This document shows, in pieces, positions 32,650 to 43,390 of a DNA stretch of 64,000 bases (position 1 is its first letter; each line of letters begins with the position of its first letter). A model generated the notes under the pieces. That model made no database searches. It saw only the letters and a program-made list of their open reading frames with translations, and was not told the origin of the DNA. A program made the translations under genes and the position numbers. This stretch comes from Rhizomys pruinosus (Eukaryota > Chordata > Mammalia > Rodentia > Spalacidae), in the NCBI GenBank assembly GCA_009823505.1, contig VZQC01000334.1, forward strand, positions 310,001 through 374,000. Direction: 5' to 3'.

Positions 32650-32930
32650 TTTTTTTTTTTTTTTTAAATTAATTTTTATTGATGCTTTGTGCATTTCATA
32701 CATTTTTTCCAATTCAGTTCAGGCTTATTTCCCTTTCCCTCCCCCCCACCCCCACCCCATCCCAGATCATGCATTCTGCCATAACTGTCCTGCATCTTTC
32801 TCTCAGTTTTTTTTTTCATTTTTAGCTATAAGTGATAATCCATGAGTACAAGCATCCTTCATGCAAAACCTATCTGCAGGCTGTTGTGCCCAAACACCTA
32901 CAGCCCCACCATCCAGTGGGGGGTGACAGG
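32650..32930 (-). mobile_element. Short L1 3'-end insertion with 14-bp target duplication
   Basis: A T-run, TTTTTATTGATGCTTTGTGCATTTCATAC and a C-rich tract are the antisense L1 3' end. The insertion is only 281 bp and ends at GGGGGGTGACAGG. Perfect target duplication AACAACAAACTCTT at 32636-32649 and 32931-32944. In sense orientation it starts CCTGTCACCCCCC, the point where its similarity to the copy at 1431 also begins. Confidence 0.93.
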
Positions 32931-33083
32931 AACAACAAACTCTTAAAATCCTAAGTTAACAAAACTTTAGAAAACAGTACTGTAATGCAAGTGGTGTTTC
33001 ATTTGAGTATTTAACAGTAGATTCTCTTATTCAAACAAAATCAAATAGGGAAGCTAGTACGTGTTTTAAAAAAAAAGTGTTAA

Positions 33084-33325
33084 GAGGCTGGAGAGATGGC
33101 CTAGCGGTTAAGAGCGCCGACGGCTCTTGCAGAGGACCCGGGTTCGATCCCCAGCACCCACATGGCAACTGAGAACCATCTGTAACTCCAATTCCAGGAG
33201 AACTCCAGTGCCAGAGGAAACTGAGACCCTCTTCTGACCTCCGCGGCATTGCACAACACGGGTGCACAAACCTACATGCAGACAGTACATTCATACACAT
33301 AAAAAATAAACAAATAAAAATTTTA
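33084..33325 (+). mobile_element. Young B2 SINE (17-bp duplication subfamily)
   Basis: AGGCTGGAGAGATGGCCTAGCGGTTAAGAGCG head, B box GGGTTCGATCCCC intact, duplicated AACTCCAATTCCAGGAG / AACTCCAGTGCCAGAGG present. Followed immediately by a B1. Confidence 0.95.
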
Positions 33326-33327
33326 AA

Positions 33328-33485
33328 AATAGAGCGTGGTGGTGCACACCTTTAATCCTAGCACTTGGGAGGCAGAGGCAGATGGATCTTTGTGAATTCA
33401 AAGCCAGCCTGGTCTACAGAGTGAGCTCCAGGCTAGCTGGGGCTACAGGGAGACCCTGTCTCGAAAAGACCAAAAAGAAAAAAAT
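33328..33485 (+). mobile_element. B1 SINE
   Basis: GAGCGTGGTGGTGCACACCTTTAATCCTAGCACTTGGG to GGGAGACCCTGTCTCGAAAAGACC. It starts within the tail of the preceding B2. Confidence 0.95.
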
Positions 33486-33569
33486 TTTGAAAAAGAATTA
33501 AAAAGAAAATGAAGAGTAGTGTTGTACTAGCTGAAGATAGACCTGAGAGACAAGAGGGACTTCCTGTGA

Positions 33570-34100
33570 GTCCCGTGTCAGTCAGCATTTTCTGTAATAG
33601 TACTGTGTAACAAACAATCCCAGAGACTTAGCAGTTTACAACCACAGAATTTTACATTCTGCTCACAAGTTTATGGGATGGCACCATAGCTCTGTTCTAG
33701 GTCAGAGCATGAGAACACCATTGCTCAACACTAATTCTAACTGTGGGGCCAGGGTGAAGAGATGTCTCCTACTTAGAACTCACTGTTCTTGTAGCAGAAG
33801 AGCATGAGGCTGGCATGGAGACGAGACATGTCTTCAAGCTTGTTCACTGATCTGGTATATTGTCTCTCATCACCCACCATTATCTTCTTTCCCTCCTGGG
33901 GCCTTAGAGACTGCCATACAACCCTAAGGTCTAAAGTGAAGTGTGAAAACTGATCATCAGATACAGCTCCTGTCCTTTGATGTGGAGGGTGGTGTCGGGG
34001 ATTGCTCAGCATCATAAGGAATACAGTTTTGCCAGCCCAGTGAACACACAGTAGATGGTTCCTGTCTCCTAAATGACGACACTCCAACTGGTTAAATATA
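33570..34100. mobile_element. MLT1-like LTR remnant
   Basis: CATTTTCTGTAATAGTACTGTGTAACAAACAATCCCAGAGACTTAGC...TTACAACCACAGAATTTTACATTCTG matches the beginning of MLT1-type LTRs. The right-hand half (after about 33720) is only tentatively part of it. The antisense 104-codon frame at 33773-34087 has no recognisable domain. Confidence 0.5.
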
Positions 34101-34309
34101 TCTTTTTTGGACTTAAATTTTGTGACAGTGCAGAATTTTACATTATAAGGAACATTGTGAACCTCTGCCCAGAATCAGTGCAATCTATTTGTAGCTATCC
34201 TCTGACTTCTTTGATATCAGCAGCATTCTGTCACTCATTAGACTTCGTTTGATTTGGGGGTTTTGTTTCCAAGGTATTTGTGAGTTAAACCTTTCACTCC
34301 TGTGGTATA

Positions 34310-34595
34310 ATAACTAGCTAGCATGAGCAGCTTACGGGAGAAAGGATTTACCTTGGCTCACAGTTTCAGTTCATAGTCCACTGATTCTGAACATTATAGC
34401 TCTGGGAGTACAAGTCAGGAGCTGGCTGAAATAAGTAGAAAGGGGGTGGGGGAAGAAGCCTGCACCATGTGGAACCTCAAGGCCTATCCACCAGGATGTG
34501 TTACCCTTGGATAAGCCCCACCTCCCTAACCACCACTGGATAAAGACCAGGCATTGAACACATGAGACCTGGGACTCATTTCATATTTAAATGGT
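34310..34595. mobile_element. LTR-like remnant
   Basis: GGGAGAAAGGATTTACCTTGGCTCACAGTTTCAG, CACCATGTGG and TGGATAAGCCCCACCTCCCTAACCACC...GGGACTCATTTCATATTTAAA follow the plan of rodent ERVL-type LTRs (compare 7370-7460). Confidence 0.5.
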
Positions 34596-34837
34596 ACTAA
34601 TTTGTTTTGAGAATCTGAGATTTTTTTCTAAAAAATGAAAGAGCTCACTCTTTGGCTTATCCTTTAAAATAACATGAAATATGAAACAGCCCCTTTTTTA
34701 TTTCTAAATATTCTCAAAATGGTGTTTTTGCTTACAAATTTAGCAAACATGTCTCAAATGTTTCAAGTTGTTTTTTATACCATTAAAGGTCTTCATGTCA
34801 GGTTGGAGATTTTAGCACAAAAGCGTCCTTAATACTT

Positions 34838-34893
34838 AGCACTTCCTTTTTTTTTTTTTTTTTGGAGACAGGGTCTCCCCAGCACTTCCTTTT
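34838..34893 (-). mobile_element. Micro B1 insertion with target duplication
   Basis: Only a T-run and GGAGACAGGGTCTCC (the last ~17 bases of a B1, reversed) lie between two copies of AGCACTTCCTTTT (34838-34850 and 34881-34893). It is a real but extremely 5'-truncated retroposition event. Confidence 0.88.
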
Positions 34894-35639
34894 AAAAGCC
34901 AGAGTACTGATTGGCAAAAGACTTAAGCAAGGCTACCACCTCTTCTGTTGCAACAGGAGCCTTCTTGAGTTCTTAAGAAATGAACTTCTGTGTTTGGGGG
35001 AAAATTTTTGTTCTTAGGAGTTGGCTGGTTCTTTAGTGAAGGCTAGTCCTCCATCCTAGAAAATGGTCATGTTTCTGAGGGTCCCGACATGGGCGTGTTC
35101 TTTCCTCTCTGGAGGCTAGATGGTGCTACCTGTATCATCCTGATTCAGCAGTCTCCTAACCTGAATATGTCACTTCACCAGCAGTCAAAAGAAAAGGCTT
35201 CATCAGGATGGAAGTGACCAGAGAGAGGGAAGGACAGGGAGAGGATGATGGCAAAGAGCTGAGTTAGTTCCCTGGTGTCTGCAGCCTTGTCTTTTCTCCT
35301 CTGTATCCAAGAGGCACAGCAGAGAGCATCGACTGGAGGGCAACAGTCTAACATTATCCTGAGAGCCTTTCTCTGACTTTAGACTGACATGACTCCAACA
35401 GTACTTCAGCTCTCTCTTAGTCTGATGTCTATAGTGAAAACCCAGATCTTAATGGGATCTGGATCAGTACAACCCAGAGTGTTCCAGTACCTGAATATTT
35501 GTGAATTTCATCTGTCCCAGAATTAAATTAGATTTGTGTTATTGAATAAAGAACTGGCTTTGCTGCATATAGAAACACACACTTGAGACTGGAGTGTACA
35601 GAGCTTAGATGGGAGAATTTCGCCAGACCACCTGAAGCA
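34894..35639. other. Unassigned unique sequence
   Basis: About 750 bases without a recognised gene or repeat. Confidence 0.5.
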
Positions 35640-35963
35640 CAGCTCTCTTCACAATAGTGAAGAGCTGGAACCAACCCAAGTGCCCCTCAACCTACCAATG
35701 GATAGAGAAAATGTGGTATGTCAACACAATGGAATTCTATGCAGTGGTGAAGAAAAGTGACATCATGAACTTTGAAGGCAAATGGATGGGACTAGAAGAT
35801 ATTTTATAAAGTGAAGTAACAGTCCCAGAAAAACAAATGACAGTCCCAGAAAAACAAATGGTATCCCTCATCTATGGATGCACCAAGTACCTAGTTGTAA
35901 GGCAAGCTGAGCAACATTAATGGAGGGTATGTATGCATAAAATCAAAAGAATGAGAAAAAAGA
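35640..35963 (+). mobile_element. LINE-1 ORF2 C-terminal fragment, sense
   Basis: TCTCTTCACAATAGTGAAGAGCTGGAACCAACCC and ACAATGGAATTCTATGCAGTGG are sense-strand ORF2 C-terminal landmarks (compare antisense at 52990 and 54930). It contains a perfect 21-bp tandem duplication starting ACAGTCCCAGAAAAACAAAT (35819-35839 and 35840-35860). Confidence 0.9.
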
Positions 35964-35984
35964 AACACACACACACACACACAC
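35964..35984. repeat. (AC)n microsatellite
   Basis: About ten AC units in the tail of the L1 fragment. Confidence 0.95.
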
Positions 35985-36159
35985 TTGGAACACCACCCCC
36001 ACCACCCCAAGCACTCATCTTTGTGGCCCTTCCAAAGTAGACTAGTCATTATAGTTCATAGCATTCTTTGAGGTCAACATTTTTTTAATCTACAATGATG
36101 GGAGAAATCCCTTGGGTTAAGCTTTATGTAATGAATAACTACAAATAAGTCAGAAATAT

Positions 36160-36358
36160 TTTCTTTAAACATTTTATTTCGCCTGTGGGTATGTAAGTGC
36201 ACCACATGAGGGCAATGCTGGCAGAGACCTGAAGAGCTGTCTGACCCCTGGAACTGGAGTTGCAGGAGGTTGTAACCACCATGTGGGTGCTGGGAATCAA
36301 ACCCAGGTCCTCTGGAAGAACAACAACTGTTCTTAACCACTGAGCCACCTCTCTAGCC
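36160..36358 (-). mobile_element. B2 SINE
   Basis: Complement of an older B2, T-rich tail then GTGGGTATGTAAGTGCACC... to GAGCCACCTCTCTAGCCC. Open frames of up to 88 codons across it are SINE-derived. Confidence 0.92.
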
Positions 36359-36399
36359 CTGAAAAGGAGATTTTCTTAGTGAGGTAAGCAGAACCTGAA

Positions 36400-36740
36400 C
36401 CTGACCATCCATATTCCCATTCCTGGTGCACAGGCTCCTTGAGTGTGTTTGGGAGTGTGAACATGGTCTCTTTCTCTCTGGGGGTTAGGTTCTATTGTGT
36501 GGAAATCGCAAAGGCATGTTCAAATGTGATTAAGGACCCTAATCAGTTGACTTTAATTTAATTAGGTGAGGTTGTACTGTGTGGGACAAACCTCGTCAGC
36601 GTCAGCTGAGTCCCTGAAAGAAGTGGGTGCTGAGCAAAAGCTCGCTTCTCCTGCTGCCTTGGAGTCTGGTGATGTACTCCTAACAGACCCAAAGGAAAGA
36701 GGAAACCAATACTCTTATACCAAATGTTGAACCCTGACCC
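36400..36740. mobile_element. Possible ancient MER-type repeat
   Basis: GGTTCTATTGTGTGGAAATCGCAAAGGCATGTTCAAATGTGATTAAGGACCCTAATCAGTTGACTTTAATTTAATTAGG resembles a widespread ancient mammalian repeat, but I cannot name the family with confidence. Confidence 0.35.
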
Positions 36741-36837
36741 AGAAAATTCTTTCAATTTATACGTTAGTTCTCTTTAGCTATTAAGCTGAAATGCTCCAGG
36801 CTTCTCCCAATAAGGACATAGGTCAAACTGACACGCA

Positions 36838-36851
36838 CCCCCCCCCCCCCC
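36838..36851. repeat. Poly(C) run
   Basis: About 13 C residues ending in CCGCCC. Confidence 0.9.
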
Positions 36852-36879
36852 GCCCACAAAGAGATCAGAACCTTTGATC

Positions 36880-36965
36880 ATTCATATGTGCATGTGCTGG
36901 TGCTCAAAACAAGGCCAGTGTGTGTGCCAGGTAAGCATCCCACAACCAAGCCATGTCCCCAGTCC
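36880..36965 (-). mobile_element. ID-like SINE fragment
   Basis: GTGTGTGCCAGGTAAGCATCCCACAACCAAGCCATGTCCCCAGTCC is the complement of the ID/B4 tRNA-like head (GGACTGGGGA..TGG..). Diverged. Confidence 0.55.
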
Positions 36966-37060
36966 AGGCTCAGAGCTTGTAGCTGCACCTTCACAGGTTT
37001 AGGGCAGAAACCACCATAGGCAACCCCTGCCCTATCCCAGGGCCCTGCAGATGCTGTGCT

Positions 37061-37205
37061 TGGCCTAGTGGGGTGATGCACACCTGTGGTCCTAGCACTC
37101 AGGAGATGGAGGCGGGGGGTCAGGAATGAAAGGCCGTCCTTGGCTTCCTATCCAGTTTGATGGCAGCTTGGGCTACAAAAGACTCGGTTTCAAACAGAAA
37201 CAAAA
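37061..37205 (+). mobile_element. Old B1-like SINE
   Basis: GGCCTAGTGGGGTGATGCACACCTGTGGTCCTAGCACTCAGGAG through GACTCGGTTTCAAACAGAAAC. Strongly diverged B1 or proto-B1. Confidence 0.7.
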
Positions 37206-37439
37206 ACCAAAGAATGAGATCTGTTGTAAGATGTGAACATTTGAGATTCTATACTAAATTTAGAATTTTTGCTATTATTGAAGATTTAAGACATGACAGT
37301 GTCGGGCCTGGAACAGTGGTACCCTTTCAAAATGGGGCAGCTGCCACAGTCCCTACGGTGCCACTCAAGCACCTGGACTATTTCATTCATTATTTTTCAA
37401 TTGCAGATCCTAGGAGATTTTTAGTTTGGCATGCAGGTG

Positions 37440-38240
37440 ATTTCAGTGTCCCCTGCAGGGGATCAGCTGGCTGTTGAACAACGAGAATAAAGGGAGGGGT
37501 CGGGAGCACAGGGTGGGACCTTCCTGACCCCAGCCTCTTCCTGATGGGAGGAGATGCGATGGCTGCTTCTCAGGGCAGGTAAGGAGCCCCAGAAAGGCGA
37601 GGCTGCAGCCAAGCTGGGCCAGCCCTGAACAAAGGAGCCTGCTGGTGACAGCGCCCTGCCCGTGGCTCTCAGCCTGCCAGCGCCCAGCAAAGAGCAGGCT
37701 GTGCGACCCCCACACCTGCTCTGCTCGCTGTGCCTTTTGAACCAAGCTGCCTCTTAGCAACCGCTCTGTGCGTCAGCTAGAAACGCCAAGGTACAAAGGA
37801 GCATTGGCTGCGGAGCACGGGGCAGAGCGGAAAGGTTGCTGCCCTGAGAGTCAGTGTCCTCCGCGGCAGGCAAGACCGGCAGCGGTGCGCAGCAGAGGAC
37901 CCCAGCAGCCCTCGCAGCCTCCTTGAGTCTTTGCCCGGCCTAGGGAGCCTCCTTGGCGTCCTGTGTGCACTGATAAAGCGAGAAGCCTTGCTCTTGGCTC
38001 CCTGATGTGCACAGGCTCCAAATGCCCTTTGTCTCCATCCCTCACAGCCTGGAGGGAAAGATGGGCATCCCGCCCGCTGCTGGGGACGCACCAGCGAAGG
38101 CCCAGGCAGAAGCAGAGCCTCTGGCTGGTGGGGGCAGCAGAAACCACAGTGCTCAGCTTCCGTGGTGTGAAAGGTAAGGGGACGCAGGCCTGAATTGCCT
38201 CCCGTCCCGAAAGCCCTTCCCGGAAGCTCACAAAAGCTGG
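37440..38240. promoter_or_regulatory. GC/CpG-rich region, possible promoter
   Basis: The only clearly GC-rich, CpG-retaining, repeat-free stretch in the window. By eye 37800-38240 holds about 25 CpG dinucleotides, whereas neighbouring DNA has almost none. It contains donor-like sites GGCAG|GTAAGG (37579) and GAAAG|GTAAGG (38174). Overlapping open frames on both strands (up to 126 codons) reflect high GC; none has a domain I recognise. It could be a weak CpG-island promoter with a first exon, or just GC-rich DNA. Confidence 0.45.
38174..38179 (+). other. Candidate 5' splice site
   Basis: AAG|GTAAGG, close to the donor consensus, at the downstream edge of the GC-rich region. Paired by inference with the acceptor at 45651. 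Confidence 0.3.
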
Positions 38241-40944
38241 AGAGACAAAGCTAACCCTGGCCCAGTTCCGAGGCCAGCCGGCCTGTTACCCACTCACTCT
38301 ACCAGCCGCAAATATGCTCCCTGGGAGTTCAACCCTTATTCGGGCACTAGAGCTACTTAGAGCCAAGTGATGAAAAGGTGCAAGTGGGGGGGGGGGTGTA
38401 GTCTTGCCTGGCAGTGATTCCCAGCCATGCCCTTTGGAAATAGCCCTGAGGGGGGGCAGGTGCATTCGTTAATCGTCACCTTCTGTTCATTGTGCTGGGT
38501 CTTACCCTCAGGCACCCCGTGAGCCTCAGTTGGGTTTTATAAACAGGGCACCCTCCTCTCCTCTTGCAGCTTCCTTTGTCCTAGAGTCTATCAAGTAAAG
38601 GGGCATGCCACCTGCCTTAGGGAGTCATCTTGGACTCCCTTGTTAGTTCTCATTAACACCCCAGATGAACAGCACCGGCCACACTTTTCAGTCTTCTGTC
38701 ACAGACTCGGTTTGCATTGAGTTTCTAGCCCATTCTGAGATGTAATTAGCCACTGCCATAATGTGAAGCACCAGAGTGGATGGTCTATCCTGGACCCCAG
38801 CCAGGTGGAAAGCTTTCCAAAGAGCAAGAAAATGAGGATGGGGCTGAACGTTAACACCATCATGATGCACAACACGGATGCTGGAAGTGGTGATTCCTAG
38901 TACTACTGCTTTAGGGCTGCAATGAAATATGTCAGTTTGACAGTCTTCCATTAGTTTAGGAGTTTACCATCAGACACACTTTGCATCCATTTGCATCTGG
39001 CTTTTACTGTCTGCTTTCTGCCTGGCCATCTCATTAGGAGTCAGTGACCTTTGCCTTAGTGCTGTACAGAGAGCCATCACACCCTAGAAAGAAGCTCCTG
39101 GGATTTGCTTGACCTGCTTCCCGGGATCCCCAGCTGTAGGAAGCCGCCTCTGGTGTCTCTCTGGGGCCAAGCTGTTTCCTGGATCGCTTTGGGCAGTCCT
39201 CTTTTGGGGTATATTCTCTGGTTTGTGAATAGAGATTTGGCTTTTTCAATGGACATAGCAAAGGATAACCAATAGAGAAACACAGCACACAACACCTTCC
39301 CCTCAGCTCAGGTGTGTTCCTGAAGGCATCGGTTCTCCACCCCTCCTGGGCCAGCGTCTTCCCTTCCACTTTGTCAGTGTGGCAGGATCTCTTCCACCCT
39401 ATTTTTCTCTCCTGATTCAAGACTCTCTTTGTTTGAGCAAACACACAGCTCACACCAACCAATGGCTGAGGGGCTTACACCTAAGGCATCATTGGATAAA
39501 GCTGCTTTTGCAGAGGGACCGTCAACTTAGAATGGCTTGTCAGTTCTTACATGCAAAACCCAGAGAGAGCTTGCTATTCATCTCCAAACAGTTATCCCTC
39601 TTTTTCTATTTCCTTCTTTCAAAAATAAAGGGCTAGCCAGACAGATTTCCTTTCTCAAGGGTAGGTAAGCATTGTCTAGTCATTCAATAAACAGTCTGAT
39701 TGAGTTCCAGTGATTACAGAGAAGAACTCAGTATGAGTGAGGTATTATCCATAGGGGAAAAAAATACTTCCCACTCCCTTGCTTTTGTGAGATAGTCCAA
39801 TTAAAAGGTATCTTCCGAGGCCAGGCCGATGCTGAGGAAAATGAACGGTGGCAACTGTTCAAGTCCACATAATCTGTGCAGCTTGGGATTTGGCTCCTCA
39901 AATAGCTGTGTGGTTTGGAATGATTTTTTTTTTTTCCCAGTGTTGAACAATGAGCTGATTAATTCACATTTTAAAAAGTCAGTTTCAAACACTTCTTTTT
40001 TCTTTTATAAAATCTACAAACAGAGAACCTGGAAGGGACTCCAAATTCCTTCCTGGAAAACACATATCCCTCCTGCCCTCCCTGCACCCTCTGATAAATA
40101 ACATGAGCATGCAGCGATTCGCCAGCAGCAGCTCCAGGCATGAGGCACAACATCTGTTAGCGAGACGCTGGAGAGACAGTGGAAGGCGCGCTGGCTGCCT
40201 GCCCACCCTCAGACTCCAGATTTTTGCTGACAAGGCTGTCAATAAATGGGCAGATGGCACTGGCTCTGCTAGCGGGAGAGTTCAGTTAACCCAATGCGGG
40301 ACATTATCTCCAATTCCTGGTGCACTGGGCTGAGCCCTTCGCTGGGCCATTAAAACCATTCGTTGACAGAACAGGAAGAGCAGGACTAGGAAAGAGTAGG
40401 AGCTCACTTTGTTTAATTACATTAGCTGAGCCTCCTGCAGTAAGCAGGCTTAGCCCTTGTGACCACAAAAGTGGGGGAGCCCTTACACCTTGGATTGTAT
40501 GCATTTATACATAAACACCTGATCCTCAAAAGCTGTGCACCTCCCTGAGAATAGAGTTTGGCCTAAAATAGATACGAGGATGAATCAAGTTGCAAGCAGG
40601 CATGTCCCTGCATTGTCTTATGGGGACTATAGGCGATCATGTGGCAGCCCGTGTGGGTTCTACATCTAATAATCAACCCAGAAACAGCTCTGCTGACTCA
40701 CAGAAACGTCCTCTGGTGGTGGCTTGAGGGAAAAAGCCATTTGCCATCTGAGGATGGTTAAAGCTTGTGGTGACTACATGTCAGCTCAAGCTCACTGCAC
40801 TAAGGCAGATGAGTGGTGTGGTCTGAAGCAAGTCGTTTAAACAACTGGCCGTGTTTTTCCATCCTTACAGAATTCAGCTGTTGTTAGTGATCCATGAGTT
40901 AATGCTACACATCTGTACTGAGTTGCAGAGTTTCAAAGTGTCTC
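38241..40944. other. Repeat-poor unique sequence
   Basis: About 2.7 kb with no transposon I can recognise. The open frame at 39034-39462 (minus) lacks a recognisable domain. 39820-40500 combines homeobox-like AT cores (TGATTAATTC, TTTAATTACATTAGC) with otherwise balanced composition and could be conserved noncoding DNA. Confidence 0.5.
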
Positions 40945-40954
40945 TGTATATTTC

Positions 40955-41150
40955 AAGGCAGTGTTTGTCAGTGGGGGTGACTTTGCCCTCTGGAGGACAT
41001 TTGACAATGCCTGGAAACACACTAATGTCTTGTGGGTAGAGGACAGCGATGCTGCCAAGTGTCTCCACTGCACAGAGCAGACCCACAACAAAGAACTATT
41101 CAGCCCAGAGTGGCAGCAGTGCCAGGCTTGAGAAACCTGCATCAGGATGA
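40955..41150. mobile_element. MER5A-like hAT DNA transposon
   Basis: GTCAGTGGGGGTGACTTTGCCCTCTGGAGGACATTTGACAATGCCTGGAAACAC...GTGGGTAGAGGACAGCGATGCTGCCAAG...CACAACAAAGAACTATTCAGCCCAGAGTGGCAGCAGTGCCAGGCTTGAGAAACC follows the MER5A consensus end to end. It is an ancient nonautonomous Charlie-family relic. Confidence 0.85.
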
Positions 41151-41480
41151 TGGGAGTGGATGTTTTTCACAGCCCTTGAAAAGAAAAGTGAAGAAAGAGC
41201 AGTTCGTGAGGCACACAGAAGACGCTGGGGAATTGTTCCTGGTGTCTTGGGCCAGCTCACTCTGGCACCATTATTCTCAGTGCTATTTGCTGCTTTTAAC
41301 CCTTCACTAAATAAGCTGTTCACCCAGGTTCATGCAGCTGTCCCTGTAAATCAGATTTGAACAGTGAAATATCACACCCACAGAAGCCATTTTAGCCTAA
41401 TTCATGATTATCAAATGGGAATATCCATGTGCCACCAACCCGGGCTCTAAAGGCCTGAATAGAAGGATGGTTTAAAACTG
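41151..41480. other. Unassigned sequence
   Basis: No repeat or gene recognised. Opposing short open frames overlap here and look like chance. Confidence 0.5.
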
Positions 41481-41598
41481 ACAGTTAGACGTGGTAGCCC
41501 ATGCCTGTAATTCAAGCATCCAGGAGCCCAAGGCAAGGAAATTGCCCTGAGCGCCAGGCAGGTAGGGGTACAGAGTGAGACCTTGTCTGACAAGAATC
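41481..41598 (+). mobile_element. Old B1/proto-B1 SINE
   Basis: AGTTAGACGTGGTAGCCCATGCCTGTAATTCAAGCATCCAGGAG...GGTACAGAGTGAGACCTTGTCTGACAAG. Diverged. Confidence 0.7.
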
Positions 41599-41599
41599 A

Positions 41600-43390
41600 C
41601 ACATATAAACAAACCAATCAATCTACAATCAGAGTCTGAGATATGTTGGTTGGAAGGGGTTAAAGAGGAATTAAGATGAGTAAAGAATTTATGAGATGAG
41701 GGGTTTAGGATTTAAACCAGATGCAGTCACCTTTTTATTTTTTATTTATTTTTATTTGAGAGGCTTTAGACAGGCAGACAAAGGCCAGGATTTAAATGTG
41801 TAGCATCCCTTTCTAGGTATCTGTCAGGCTAAACTCTGGTCTGTTTCTCGTTTGTGTTATGAATGAACCGTGTTTCCCCTTAAAAATAAAGAACACAACT
41901 CACATGTTCATATTGAAATTGAAGTTTTAACTATCAACACCTGCAATTAGCGTCAGTGACGGGAAGTCAGAGGGAAGCAGGTAGAGCCTCTGACCCAGAG
42001 AGGCTATTGTCCTTATCACAAAGAGAAACGTGGATGACACATGAAAGCAAGGGCTCTACAGAGGAGGAACGCCGACGATGGTCAGGAAAGTCCGCAGGCC
42101 TGGGAGAGGGCACAGAAGCCACAGCTTCTTACAGTGGTGCAAAGGGACAACACTATTTCTGGCTTTTAGTTTCTAGACCTGAGATTCTGAGTTCTGCCTT
42201 GGAAGCCACTGAGGATTTGGTTCTCGGATAGGGTGAGAGCTGCGCCAGCAAACCAATAAAGATCAAGTGGGCAGAAACCAAGGTGAGGGACAAGCTGCCA
42301 GAGCACCCTCTAGAGCTATCCTCCCCCACCTGCTGCGGTCAAACCACCCCTGCAAAGCAGACAACTCGCCCACTCCACCCAGATCCCAGAGCCTGAATCC
42401 CCTCCTCTCTAACAGGCATAGAGAGCCAGGCAGTGTGCCAGGAGCCCTCATTTTGTGACACCTCTGAAACAAGCTTTCCAGGAATCCCTTCTATTCAACT
42501 GGAGGATTCACTCCTTCCTAAAGCCATCCTGGAGAGCTGAGAAACGTGGGAAATGCGGGGAGACTTCCTTTGGTCCCTTCTATACCATTTCTTGGGAACC
42601 GGTGCTTCCATTCCCCACAAGAAAGGCTGGATCCACAGGTGTGTTAATGACTGTGTGCATATTGGCAGTGTCTAGGACCTTTAAATCCAACCATCCAAGC
42701 AACCAATGTAGAGGTGACTATTCCAGGCCATAATCTGAGAAGTGTCTCAGTCTGAGACAGAGCAAGGATTGAGACCTCTGGACCAGAAGAGCTCATTTCA
42801 AGGACAGACCTACTTGTGGGACTCCATGATCATACTATTCAGTCTATGAGGAGAAAGGCCCTACAGGCCTTCATTTGGCTGGAAACAATACAGTCAGATT
42901 TCCATTGTAAATATTTTCAACTTTCGTTGAAAATACCAAGACCAACACATAGTCCTCTGCCTATGAAATGAGTATTATTGTAATCCATGTTTTATAGCTC
43001 AAGAAAAATAACCTCACAGGTAGATTTACTCCATATCAGCCAGTCAAGAAGCAATAGACCTAACGGATTAGTTACTTACTTTTCTTGTTGTTGCAATTAA
43101 ATCTGAAAAGAAGGAGCCTAAGGGAGAAGGGCGCGGTCCGCCCTGGCAACGAGGAACGGCAGCAGGAGCGTGGGGTGACTCGTCACATTTTGTCTGAAGC
43201 CAGGGAGCACATAGCGGAGAGAAGTGGGGCGGGCTACAAAACCAAAAGGCCTCCCCCAGAAGTGGTGACCCACTTCTAGCAGGGCTGAAGGATCCACAGC
43301 TTTCCAAGCAGCACCACCTGCTGAAGACACAGTACTCAAGCACAGGAGCCTGTGTGGGACATCTCATGTTCAAGTAATAGTGCCTCGTTA
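41600..43390. other. Unassigned, repeat-poor sequence
   Basis: About 1.8 kb with no clear transposon or gene. The 43068-43373 region is moderately GC-rich with overlapping short open frames on both strands but no domain evidence. Confidence 0.45.

Noticed and set aside
37443..38231. Overlapping 75-126 codon frames as a GC-rich coding exon
   Set aside because: Open in several frames on both strands as expected from GC-rich DNA. No domain, and no frame continues through the donor sites.
39034..39462. 142-codon antisense frame as a host gene
   Set aside because: No recognised motif and no good flanking splice sites. A conservation test would be needed to revive it.
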